A stretch of 64,000 bases of DNA. Source: Ophiocordyceps camponoti-saundersi (nom. inval.) (Eukaryota; Ascomycota; Sordariomycetes; Hypocreales; Ophiocordycipitaceae). The notes beneath the pieces are model-generated. The model had not been told where the DNA came from. It saw nothing but the letters and a program-made list of their open reading frames with translations, and did no database searches. The position numbers and the translations under genes are program-made. Of the stretch, positions 50,906 to 62,280 are shown piece by piece (the first letter of the stretch is position 1; every line of letters starts with the position of its first letter). The stretch spans positions 1-64,000 of the forward strand of contig PDHQ01000123.1 of NCBI GenBank assembly GCA_003339415.1, in the 5' to 3' direction.

Positions 50906-50984
50906 AGTTTATAATATTATAATTTAATAAAAATTAGCTTTACTTTTAATATAAATTTAAAAGTAAACTTTTATAATTTATATT

Positions 50985-52856
50985 ATTATATATATATTTT
51001 ATAAATCCCGCGCTTATAGCGACGCGGATATAAACTACTTATTCTTATATTATAAGCGGACTCCGCTCTTTCTATTACCTCGTAGCGATAGCCTTAAGCC
51101 GCGCCCGGAGTAACTCCGGGGGAAAAGGTAACGCTATATAAGTTAATTATAACCGCGAAAATTTTTTACTTAGAATATAGCTTTATTCTAAATTATAGTA
51201 AACTTAAACTTAAAAATTTACTATATTTTTTACCTTATTAGAAGCTAAGGTAAATATTAGTAAGATTATTTTAAGGGATATTTTAGTTTTTATATAAGTA
51301 ATTATTAAATAAGTAGCGGAGTCTAAGAGGGTCCGGGGAGGCGCCCCCCTTATTCTAACTTCGTTAATTAATAATATTTCCTTAGCTATTATAGCCGTAA
51401 TTTCCTCTTTTTTTTATAGCTTTAAGGGAAGCGGAACTTTTTTAATATAAGCTATAATTATAGCTAGAGCGCTAAAGAAAATTATTAAAAAATAAGTTTT
51501 TAGGTAATATAAATATTAGCTTATAATTCGCTTTAATTTTATCGCTACTTCGCTCTAAGTTTAAAGCTTTAAAATAATTATAATAAATATTAATTATAAA
51601 CTTTATAAGTAAAGCTAAGCTTTTATAATAAGGAAATTACCTAATAATAATATTATAGTAATATTTTAAGATATTATTTATAAATTTTAGTTTAATTTAA
51701 GGTAGCTTTATATTATTTTTAAAAAAAAGGTATACTTAATTAGCGGAGGTTATACTCTTATTATAAAAAAAATACTAGCGTAAGCCTTATAGTAAGGTAA
51801 TAAGGAAGCTTTTTAGAAAAAAATTAAGTTATTAAATAAAATTTTAATAATATAACTATATATAAAAAAATACTATTTAAAAACTTAGTAAAGTTTCCTT
51901 ATAATTATTATTAATAGCGTAATAAATATAAACTAAATTTATAATAAAAATATAATAATATAAATAAAGATTTTTAATACGGAACTTTATAAGCTAAAAG
52001 TCTAACCTTAGTAATATTTTAAATATTATTAGCTTAAATATATTATTAAATATTATATAGCGAAATTATAATATAGCTAATACTCCGCCTTTTTATACGC
52101 GGAAGGTAAGTTAGCTTACTTTATAGCGTATAGAAAAAAACTATATTATTACCCTCTTTATTAGGGGATTTACCTTAAGTAAAGTTAACTTTACCTTAAA
52201 ATAAGAGTAGCGTAAGATTAAGCGAAAAATATTTATATTTCCTAACCCCGGAGATTTATAAATTAGAACTTCGTATATACCGCCCTTCCTCTCCTTTTAG
52301 CGTTAACCGGAGTCTAATAGTAGCTAAGGTAAAAACGCTAGAAAGTAAATATAGTAGCTCCGCCTCTAACTTTTTCTCTAAACTTATCCGTAGCTTCGCT
52401 ATAATAATTAAGCCGCTTTTTAAAATTAGCTATTACGGGGTTTATTATAAGCTAATAAAACCTCTATATATTCCTTAATTATATTAATAAAGCTTTAATT
52501 AAATAGATTATTTAGGATATTATAATTAAGCGCGGAGATTCGGTTTATAATAACGATAACGCTTAAAAAAATAAATAGCTATATAAACTCCGTACTAAAC
52601 CTAGACTACGTATACTTTTACTACCGTAAACTTTATTTTAAAGGAAATATTAGCTTTCTAATTACTTATTATTACTAGACTTATTTAAGGTATAAAGTAC
52701 TAGGTATAAACTTAGTCCGGCCCTAAGCTAAGGTAACGCTTAAGAGGAGGGTTTTACTCCGAGTTCTCCGGTTTTTCCCACTTTTAAAATATATATAGGA
52801 TAATTCTAAGCTATATTAGGCATACTAGCGTATAAATATTATTATTATTATTATTA
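50985..52856 (+). mobile_element. Retroelement B, copy 4
   Basis: Same 5' start and 3' tail as the other copies, in plus orientation. Its 3' motif is at 52746-52779 and its ATT tail at 52835-52856. It is flanked by 13-bp duplications TATAATTTATATT (50972-50984, 52857-52869). Several CG-rich blocks survive (51110-51130, 51330-51350). It ends about 0.6 kb before the normal-composition gene island. Confidence 0.78.
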
Positions 52857-52869
52857 TATAATTTATATT

Positions 52870-53310
52870 TATATATTTTTACCTTTTATTATTATTTTAA
52901 ATATTATTATTTTTTTTCCTTAATATATCTTATATAAGCTTTCTTTATAAAGAGTTTATAGGAATTATATTAAAATTTTTCTAATAGCGCTTAGTTATTA
53001 TATAAAGTATATAGTTAATATAAAAGGGAGGCTTCTTTTTACTTTTTCTTCTTTTTAATAGCTTTAATTATAACTCTACTTTAGCTTATTTTAATAATTA
53101 CTTCTTATAAAACTTTTATATTAATAATACTATATCTTAAACTATACTTTTAATTATTTTTTAATTACTAATAATTTTCTTTAAAAACGAATTTAAGAGA
53201 ATTTTTAATAATCTAAAAAAGTCTTATTACTAATCTATCCTTTGTTTTATAGTAGTAACGCTTTAAAATATAGATTAAATAACAAATCGTTACTTAAAAA
53301 AATATTATAG
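52870..53310. other. AT-rich transition to the gene island, nothing recognised
   Basis: About 440 bp of RIP-like AT-rich DNA with no frame or repeat match. Composition changes to ordinary within a few tens of bases around 53310-53340. Confidence 0.6.
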
Positions 53311-53439
53311 AGGTTTACCTCTTTTCACCTCTCACCCATCGCGACGGATCGATACAAGCATTTGTTGTACACGCTATCATCTCAGTGTCGCAGCACAGGC
53401 TGTGGGGCAGAAGTTTACTATCTTGCAGCATTCGGCATT

Positions 53440-54393
53440 CTAGGAATCTGAGCCTTGGTCGGCGTCCGTGTAAGCCGTGTCATAATCTGTACCGGACGTT
53501 GCGGAACGTCTGTTCGCGCTCTTACGATTAAAACCCAGCTTTGCTCCAAGTGTTTTCCAGCCCCTGCTGTGTGCGGCGACAGCGCGTTGAAGGCCACCAG
53601 GAGATGTGTTGAAAGTGTACTCAGATGTCGGCGGTGTTGTAGGCGGAGTCATGGGTTCCAGTGGTGGCTGAGAATTACTGTCGCTGTCGTCGGTGAGACC
53701 TTCGAAATCATTTCGAGGGGGAACTCCGTTGGTGCGGACGGTGCTAATCTGCGACTGGTGCCGGGGCGAGGAAGCACTCTCTTCCCTCGAACCCGAGTAA
53801 TGTAGGGGAGCGACCGACTGCAGGAACGGGACAAGGAGCGAGTCATTCATGAGCTCGTGGATGATCCTGCCCGACTCGTCCAGCTCAGACGGATGGGGAG
53901 GAGAGGGGTCGTGTGGAAGAGTGAGGAGACGGTCGCGAACCCGGGAGGGAATGTTAACCTCTCGTGGAGCGCACGGTACGATGTAGGTATGCAGGAGCCT
54001 GCGCCACCAGCCATGAAGTTGATCATAGATGTCCTCAGCAGGGGAACTGTCGGAAAGCTGGTTGTAGAGGTCGCGGTAGTGTTGCGAGTCAAGTGTGAAC
54101 TCAAGCGTCTCCATGCAGTGGTTTTGTGAGAGGTAGGCCATGAATGCGCTTAGAGTCCACGGAGGTAGCGCAATGTCTAGAAGAATCTCCCGAAGGGTAG
54201 GCGGCTTCGCTGCGATGGTGTCCTGCGGGGTAGAGGTTGGATGCAATGACATGCACTTGGTGAGGCTGGAGTCGGAACCATCGAGAGCGGGACTTTTGGA
54301 TCCTGGAGACCCTAATTGTGGTGACTGGACTTGGCGGTCCGAATTAAGACAGACCGAGGATGACCTTCGCGATTTTCGTCTTGAGTTAATCAT
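53440..54393 (-). CDS. RGS-domain protein (regulator of G-protein signalling)
   Basis: A 317-residue intronless frame, the only intact gene-like frame in the window. An RGS fold runs from about residue 66 to 200. It has the fungal-type opening PPTLREILLDIALPPWTLSA, the helix around HCMETLEF (92-99), a WWRRLL helix (129-134), a REVNIP loop typical of fungal RGS proteins, and a closing LMNDSLLVPFL helix. RGS proteins speed GTP hydrolysis on G-alpha subunits and so damp G-protein signalling at the membrane. The N-terminus is Ser/Arg-rich and the C-terminal third is Ser/Thr/Pro-rich and probably disordered; no membrane segment is seen. The start is the first ATG after an in-frame TAA (near 54496), with A at -3. 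Composition is normal and RIP is absent. The paralogue class is not assigned. Confidence 0.88.
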   Translation of the reverse strand: MINSRRKSRRSSSVCLNSDRQVQSPQLGSPGSKSPALDGSDSSLTKCMSLHPTSTPQDTIAAKPPTLREILLDIALPPWTLSAFMAYLSQNHCMETLEFTLDSQHYRDLYNQLSDSSPAEDIYDQLHGWWRRLLHTYIVPCAPREVNIPSRVRDRLLTLPHDPSPPHPSELDESGRIIHELMNDSLLVPFLQSVAPLHYSGSREESASSPRHQSQISTVRTNGVPPRNDFEGLTDDSDSNSQPPLEPMTPPTTPPTSEYTFNTSPGGLQRAVAAHSRGWKTLGAKLGFNRKSANRRSATSGTDYDTAYTDADQGSDS

Positions 54394-54740
54394 GATCGAA
54401 GAAGGAACTCGCGATCTCGAATTTCCGTGATGGCAAGAACTTTTACTCGGAGTTCCGAATGAAAGTTGATGAAAGAGCCAGATTAGTCGTTAATAGGCCC
54501 AAATGACTCACCGGACCTTTCGTCGAAATGAGATAACAATCAGCTGAAGCTGAGGCTACAGACGACGTATCATAACCGGCTCATAAACAGTCCAATTGCG
54601 AAGAAGAGCGAAGGCTTGGAGCGACAAGTAGGAACTTCTCCGTAGCTGCGTCGAGACCGAGTTCTGGCGTCACCAAAGCGCGCGGTCAAATACCCGATTA
54701 GCAATCGCAGATGGCCGGTGCTCAGTACCTGGAAAGTACT
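54394..54740 (-). promoter_or_regulatory. Upstream region of the RGS gene, possible 5' UTR intron
   Basis: Ordinary-composition DNA without another gene. On the minus strand a GTGAGT donor-like site (about 54505-54510), a TAACGAC/CTAATC branch-like site (about 54485-54497) and AG acceptors near 54437-54449 could define a short leader intron. Upstream ATGs in the would-be leader exon hit stops within five codons, so any upstream exon is non-coding. A CCAAT pentamer (about 54592) and a GATAA (about 54532) are present but unproven. Confidence 0.4.
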
Positions 54741-55065
54741 AGGTAGGTAGGTAGGCAGGTGACCACTAGGCGGTGGGAGAAGAAGTCCCTAGTAAGTGCC
54801 GAAGTGCATGTGGCGCTCAGTAGGTACCTAGGTACCTACTTAAGTAGATAGGTACCTCCTAGGTAGTTGTCGGTAGTACTACTCCGTACCTACCTAGTCT
54901 AGTAGGGTTTCTATCAGGTATGTAGGTACCTGCTCCTAGGCATGTGCCTGCCTACTACCTCAGGTACCTAGGCATCTAGGTAGTTAGTATAAAGGTATGT
55001 GCCCATGGCCCGCATGGAGGATACTGTACTCCACCACCTAGGTACCCAGGTATTAAGGCGTACCT
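54738..55065. repeat. TAGGTACC/CCTACCTA low-complexity tract
   Basis: A 330-bp stretch dominated by overlapping, self-complementary TAGGTA, GGTACC, CCTAGG and ACCTAC words, with a GGTA tetramer run at about 54750-54758. It lies just upstream of the RGS gene promoter, and composition is about 50% GC without RIP. Such tracts are common in intergenic DNA of some Sordariomycetes; their function is unknown. Confidence 0.75.
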
Positions 55066-55086
55066 ATCACTGAAAAGGGCTACTGT

Positions 55087-55317
55087 ATGTATGACCGGAA
55101 ACGTTTAGGAGCATTCATTCATCACCTACGGGGGCAAAACACGGGTAAAGTAGTGGGCAGGAATGGTGGCCTGCTTCGGAAGGCACGATTAGTACGGAGG
55201 ACCGTGTTAAAAGTTGTTCAGGGGCACACAAGGTCTATTAGGCTACTAGCCGATACTGGCTCTAAATCTCACTTACGAGACATATATAATATATTTATAG
55301 GAAATGCCAAAGCATAA
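55087..55317 (+). CDS. Hypothetical 76-residue ORF, doubtful
   Basis: A short, basic frame (Arg/Lys-rich first two thirds) in ordinary-composition DNA between the TAGGTACC tract and the copia relic. It resembles no family I know, has no signal peptide or membrane segment, and no obvious promoter. It could be chance, an exon of an unseen gene, or a remnant of DNA eroded by the neighbouring insertion. Composition falls towards AT-rich over its last 40 bases. Confidence 0.2.
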   Translation: MYDRKRLGAFIHHLRGQNTGKVVGRNGGLLRKARLVRRTVLKVVQGHTRSIRLLADTGSKSHLRDIYNIFIGNAKA

Positions 55318-55364
55318 CGGCAATCTACATAGGCGAGGGAGGAAATCTATATATAGGCTAGATA

Positions 55365-57300
55365 GAGAAAAAGGGGTATATTACGCAGGACGTATTATAA
55401 GGAAATAAGGTAATAGGAAGTAAGGTAAGTTTCGTTAGTATTTTTATTATAATATTTTAGATAGGAGCTTTAATAAACTCCTAATCGATATTAGAATAGT
55501 TTTAGGAAAAGATTAGGTTATACTTAATCTAATATTAAGTATAGAAAAAAAGGTATATATAAAATAAAAAAAGGAATATATATAAAGATAATTTATATAT
55601 AAGTAAAATTTAAAATCTTTTTAATAAATAAAATATAAATAATTATTAAAAATTAAAAAAAATATATTTTTAATAATAATAATCTTTATTAACTCTTATA
55701 TATATATTATAAAAGTTAACTAATATTAATTAATAGTTAAAATTTAGTTAATTATAAATTAGTAAAAAATAAAATAATTAACTTTAATAATAAACTTTTA
55801 TAAAAATAACTATATAAAGGTAAATTATAATTAATTTTAAAAAGTTAATATAAAGTTATATAAAACTTTTTTTAAAACTTTTAAAAAAATTAACTTATAT
55901 ATTTTATAATATTAATCTAAAGCTAATTTAAATTATTACTTATAATTATAAGTACCCTTTTTAAAGATAAGATAGAATTCTTAGAATATTATAACTAGTT
56001 AACTTAGGAAGCTTTTAGATATATAAAAATCTTAAAATAATATTAAAATAAGTTTAACTTAAATTAATAAGATAATAAAATTCTAAAAAATTATAAAAAT
56101 TAGAAAATAATTAAATTTATAATAATAAGATTTATTTTATTTATTAAAAGTAATAAATACCTTTTTAATTTTACTTTATTTAATATTTTTTAATAATATT
56201 TTAATAGCTAGAAAATAAAAATATAAGAAATAAAATAAGTTTTTATATAAAACCTTATTAGGAGCTTTTTTATTAAATATAATATCTATATTAGAAAGTT
56301 TAAAAAACTTATTTTAAAAAAACTTAAAAATTTTCTAAATTTAAATAAGCCCTTAATATAGCCGCTTTAAGTATTTAAGAAAACCTCTTTTAAACTTAAA
56401 CTTATAATTTTTAAAAAATTATTTTTAGAAACTAAAATAAAAATAAATTAGAATATTACTAAACTTATAATATAATACTAATAAATATCTTAATAAAAAC
56501 TAAGCTTAAATATTTAAAATTATTAAAATTTACCTAATATTTAAGCTTTATTATTAGAAACCTTTACTTAAGTTAAACTTATATAAGAACTTATAATATA
56601 CTAATTTAAAAATCTAAAAGCTATTACCTTAAAAGCTTAATCCCTCTTAAATATTTAAATTAAGAATCTCTCTATAAATATAGCTAAGCTTAATATTAAT
56701 AGCTAAGATAATTATTTAGATATTAGGATAGATTTATACCGATATTAAAAAGGATTATAATTAAAAACCCTTCGCTTTTAAGATAAATTAATACTTAATA
56801 TTACTATATTTATTACCTTTCCCTTATTAAAATTTCCTAATATATATATTACTATAGATATTATTATTAAATTTATAAAAGTTTAGGATAAGAATATTTT
56901 ATATATAAGAGAACTATATAACTTTTTAAATAATAAGATTTATATCTTAATAAATATTTATTATATTTTAGAGATTTATCTATTATATTTTTATATAATT
57001 CTTCTATATATTTTTTTAAGATAAGCTTAATATTATTATTTAAACTATATTAACTAATCCCTAATTTTTTATAATATATATTTCTAAATATAAAAATACT
57101 TTAATATAAATATTAATTACTTTTATTATTATATAAATTAAATAATAACTATATACTTATTTATACGCTTTTTATTCCTTAATAATAAGCTTTATAAAGT
57201 CTTATAAAAGTTATTTAATAAATTAAACTTTTATTAATATACTTTTAAACTTAATTATACTAGTAACGCTTTATTATAGATATCTTTTATTAATACTTAT
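55365..57300 (+). mobile_element. Truncated Ty1/copia copy (partial LTR and gag)
   Basis: This matches copia 1 from about 3472 to 5345. The first 80 bp of the 5' LTR are missing at the gene-island boundary; the LTR ends near 55724 and the gag region follows. The match stops at about 57300 where LINE D copy 2 begins. It is more deeply RIP-mutated than the first copy. No intact frame remains. Confidence 0.8.
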
Positions 57301-57304
57301 AAAG

Positions 57305-60300
57305 CTAACTTTTATAACTTTAAATAATTAGGGTCCCTATTCGTACTTAACGCTATAATATTATAAGAATTTAGTACTTTTTACTTTTTAGAGTTTAACT
57401 CTGCTAAGGGAATAACCCTAAACGCGGGGTTATAAGGCGGTCCGCCTCTTAGTCCGCTATTAATACTAATAATACTTAATAGCGGGACCTAGGGGCTTAA
57501 CTAATTCTAATAGTACTTATATATAGGTAAAAGTTAATTTAATACCGCTATTAACTCTAATAACCTATTTATTAATATTTTTTAAACTTTAATAAATCTT
57601 ATTTTAAAATCTATATATAAAAAACTTACTAAGGTAATCTTTATATAAGATTTTTACTTTATATAAGGTATTCTTAATATAATATTTACTAAGCTTTAAT
57701 AACGCTAATAAGCCTCTAAGGATTTATTTAGCTTTTTTATTATTATCTCCCGCGCTATTTAGAAATTAGTTAAGGCCGCTTTTTATAAAATAATAAATAA
57801 GAAATTAGACTCCGCTTTTAAAGCTTTAACTTAAGCTAGTATAATTATAAACTTCGCCCTAAACTTTACTCCCCTTATAGCGCTCTTTAAATAGCTAGTT
57901 TTAGCAAAAATAAAAAAAAGATATTTATATTAATAAAGGATATTTTAATAGTTAATAGAGTTCTAGCGCCTACTTCCTAAAAAGTTATTTAGAAAGTTAA
58001 TAAAGCTATAAGTTATTTTATAATAGTTACCGTATACTAACTTTTTAATAATAATCTTATTATTATATTTAACTTAAAATATAAAAATTTTACTTTTAAG
58101 AATAAATAAGTAGCTTAGGCTTTTAAAATAAAAGCTAAATATATATATTAAACTTATATTATTATTACTAAGGGTATTCGGACCTTTATAGCTAATTATA
58201 ACTATAACGCGCTACTTAATATTATTAGGAAAATAAGTAAAGTTAATATAATTTAAGTAAAAGCGCTCTAACTTTAATATATTATTAGCGGAGAAGCTTC
58301 GTAAACTTATCTTATTATAAGCTTTAATAGCGTAAAGAATATAAATAAGCTTTACTTAAATAAAGTAATTATAAATATAAAGATAATTTATTATAAACTT
58401 TATAAGGACTCCGCACGCTTAAAGTAATATTATAAATATTTCTAATTAAAATATATTACTAAATATTACTAAAAGCCCCCTTAATATAAATATTACGTAG
58501 CTACTTTATATAATAGTAAAGAAGAAAACTACCTTATATAAAAAGGAGAAAGACCCCGCTATTATATTTTATATAAGGGTATATATTTTATATAGTTAAA
58601 AAACTACTTAGAGTTTTAAAAATAATAAAGCTATATTAAGTTTAGCTTTCTTAATAAACCTCGCCTTTTCTAATTATTATAAGCTGCTTAACTTCTAGCC
58701 CTTACTTAGCGGTAACTTTATAAAAATAGTAAAAGCTTTATTATAGTTTTTTTCAGAAAGTAAATATATTATAAATCCCTTAAAGATATATTTTAGCGAT
58801 CCTCTTATAATATACTATTTACTTAAGTCTCCTTAAAAAGCTTCTAACTTAATAATACTTATAAAAGCTATAAGCTATATAATAAACTTTATAACTTATA
58901 ACTAGCTTTATAATAATTCTAAGTAAAGTTTATATTAATAAACTTTATATAACTAAAGTAATTATAAATAATTATTCTTAATATTTAATTTTTATAAAAA
59001 TTATAACCTTATTATAAAATATATAAAAGATTAATTACCTTATTTAGCTTACTTTATTTATTAAAAAAAGCTATAATATTATTACTATATAAGATTTTTA
59101 GCTTAATATATATAATCGCCTTTTATTTCCTAAACTTACTTTTTATCGCCTTATTTAAAATAAAAGTAAGGCCTTTCTTTATATATATAAATAATATAAA
59201 ATTAATAACTAAGATTTTATTATAAAGCTTAACTTTATTAAAATTTCTTTTTATAATAAGCCCTAAGTGCTTATTATTTATTTCTTATTATTTAGAATAT
59301 ATACTAGACTTTTTTTACGCTTACCTCCTCCTCCTTTCTCTTTATACTCCGCCTCTGCCTCTACTCTGCTAATTATCCTTAGTAATTTAAACGCTTATTA
59401 TTTTTTTTAGGACTTTTATAAATATACCTCTTTTTATTTTATAAAGCTTTTTTCCGCCTTTTACTAACTCCGCCTTAAACTTCTTACCCTTTTTTATAAG
59501 ATTACCTAAAAAATATATAAGCGATAAGCTAATATTATTAACTTAATTTAAAATATACTTAATTATTTTCTTATATACCTTAGCTTAGATTTTAATTTTC
59601 TTAGCTTTAATTATATTTTTTAATTTATATTATTTATTATTTTTTTTTCTTAAATTTTACTTTAATATTATATTAGAAATATTTTAACTTTAATATCTTA
59701 TAAGTAAAAATAAAAAATTACCTTTTATTTTCCGCTATTTAAGCGAAATTTATAATAAATATTAAGAAATTAATATTATAGCTATATAAGTAATTAAATA
59801 TTATAACTAACTTAATAATTTTAAAATTACCTTAATAATATAATTTTTATTTATATTTATAATAAACCTTAAAAATTACTTTTATAATCTTAAATATAAA
59901 ATATATTAAGTAATATTAGTAAATATAGCTAAATTTTAATTACTAATAAATATATTAAAATATTATAATATAATAAAAATTATTTATTAAAAAATAAAAA
60001 AGATAATTAAAGGTAATTTCTTATTTTTATAAATAGCGATTTTAATATTATATAACTTATAGCTTAATAAGTAAGACTTTATAGCTAAGCTTTTTTAAAG
60101 CTTATATTTACTTTTTCTTTTTAATAAGATATAAACTCCGCTTTTTAATTATCTTTCTCTAAAAAGTTAAAGCTTTTAGCTTATAAGTTTTTTCCGTATC
60201 TCCTAGAAAATACCTTATATTTTCCTATCTCTAACTCTTTCCCTTTAATAAATATTCCCTCCTAAGTTATTAAAAATAAAATCTAATTTACTATTTTTAA

Positions 60301-61870
60301 TATTATATTATAGAAATTTACTAAGCTTAATAATATCTTTATTAGCTTCTTAAAAATTATAAATAACTTTTTATAATAGTCCTAACTAAGCTTTTTTAAA
60401 AATATATTACTTATAGATATTTCCTTACTTAGTATTAGATTTTTAATATTATAGTTTTTTAGAAAATATAAAAAAGCTTAAAAGTTTATTAAATTTTAAG
60501 TAGCTACCGCCTTATCTCTTTTTTTAATATTATAAGTAAGATTTTTAAAACCGTAATAATAAAGAAAATATCTTATATAGCGGAGTTTATAAAAATCTTA
60601 TTATAAAGTTAAATAAGTAATTAGCTTAACTAGTTTACTAATAATATTTTACTTTTTCTAATAAAGTTTATTTATATTACTTATAGCTTTTAAGGCTTTA
60701 CCTTTTTCTTAATATTAGATATAATAAGCGCCTTTAATTATATTTTATACTTTAAGCTAATAAAAATCTTTAACTTTTTTAGCTTCCTTAAATAAATTAT
60801 AGCTTTTTTTTACTTTTACTTTTTTAACTATACTTCCCGCTTAAAAATTTATAGTAAATTATTAAACCTTTTTCTAATTTTTATTAAAGTTTTTTAAAGC
60901 TCCCCGCTCTCTCTAATATTATTTATCTTATATATCTTATCTTTTTCTAAGCGCTTAAAATAAATAACTAATATATTTATTATTATATTTATAAATAATA
61001 TTAATATTTTTAATATTAAGTTTATTTTTACTTAAGTTTACTATTAGCTTAAATAAGCTTAGAGTATATATTATAACTAAGTAGCGGAGTATAAAATAAC
61101 TTTTTAGCTATTTAAAAATAAGCTTTTTTACTTTATAAAAGCTTACTTTATTAATATAACTCCGCTAGTTTTTAATAAGAATATTATTTAACTTATATAA
61201 AAAGTATATATATTTAAAGTTTAGATTTATAATAAACTTTAATAAAAGCCGCACTTTTATTATCTTATAAAAAAGCTTACTTATTAATAGCTAGCCTTAA
61301 CTAAGCTTATTTTATCTACTTAAAGCTTTTTATTTTTTTAAGTAAGAGAAATTTATATTAAAGTTATTAAGTTTATAATCGCTTTTAGCGCTATAATTTA
61401 CTCCGCTTTAACTTTATTAGGTAAAAAACTTAAAAGCTTTATTCTCTAATAGCTAGCTATAATTTAGTTTAAATACCTTTATATTATCTTTAGGGTATAT
61501 TAAATAACCTTTTCTTATTATATTAAGTTTAAAACCTTTATCTTTTTTATTAATATTTACTTATTTTACCGCGCCGCTTATAGCTATTAACTCCTTTATA
61601 ATAAAAAGCTTATAGCTTATATCCGCTCCGCTTTTAAGAGAATTACTATATACCTCTACTAATATTATAAAAGTTAGCCCCGCTTTACTTATATCTTTTT
61701 TAAATCCCTCTAATCTTTTTTTATTATTTAAATACGGACTTTAGATATTATTTTCTAATCCCCTAAAACTCTAAAAGCTTATCTTTATAAAAAATAATAA
61801 CTTTGCTAAAACTTTAAAAAAAGAAAGCTTTAAAAGTATAGCTAATCCTCTAAATACCTTACTAATTATT
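57305..61870 (+). mobile_element. Tad-like LINE D, copy 2 (3' end missing)
   Basis: Collinear with the minus strand of D from about 32218 down to 27650, so the 5' end and ORF1 are present and the last 2.7 kb are lost. ORF1 reads rightwards from about 57600, and its CX2CX4HX4C knuckle is at 58428-58469. The right end abuts a gypsy LTR at about 61871. Loss of the 3' rather than the 5' end is unlike ordinary LINE truncation, so it was probably cut by a later insertion or rearrangement. No reverse transcriptase motif was identified with certainty. Confidence 0.75.
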
Positions 61871-62280
61871 ACGGCCGTGAAATACGTTAACTAAATAATA
61901 ATATTAGCACTATAAATAAAGATTCTAAGCTAAGGAGAAGGGAAAGAAAGGAGGAAAATTTCCGTAAGCGAAATCTTAGTAAAATATATAAAGGTATATG
62001 CTAGTAGAGATAGGAGAGGGTAAGGGGAAATCTTAGTAAAAAGTTAACTCTATTTCCGGGTAATTTCCTATTAAGGTTTTCCTAAGGATTTTACGATAAG
62101 GTTTCTAAGGTTATATAACTATAGTCGGAAATCCTCGGAAATTATTATAAAATATTTAGAGGAAATCCTTATAATTACTAGCGCGTAAATATAACTATAG
62201 TCGGAAATCTTTAGAAATTACTATAAAATATTTAAAGGAAATCCCTATAATTACTAGCGTATAATATTACCCCCTAACGA
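61871..62280 (-). repeat. Ty3/gypsy LTR (right-edge element)
   Basis: About 400 bp matching 50585-50905 on the opposite strand. It carries many GGAAATC motifs, including the 76-bp tandem duplication. It adjoins the 3' end of the minus-strand gypsy pol on its right, so it is the 3' LTR. The exact outer boundary with LINE D copy 2 is uncertain by about 10 bp. Confidence 0.65.
62114..62265 (-). repeat. 76-bp tandem duplication in the gypsy LTR
   Basis: TATAACTATAGTCGGAAATC begins at 62114 and again at 62190. The two 76-bp copies differ mostly at transition sites. The homologous LTR at 50585-50905 seems to have a single unit, so the copy number differs between LTRs. Confidence 0.8.

Noticed and set aside
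53455..54430. Plus-strand and second minus-strand ORFs of 65-116 residues overlapping the RGS gene
   Set aside because: They lie in other frames of a normal-GC coding region, show no domain, and conflict with the well-supported RGS frame.
55087..55317. Confident small protein-coding gene
   Set aside because: Kept only as a doubtful feature: no family resemblance, no regulatory support, and a length reachable by chance in normal-GC DNA.
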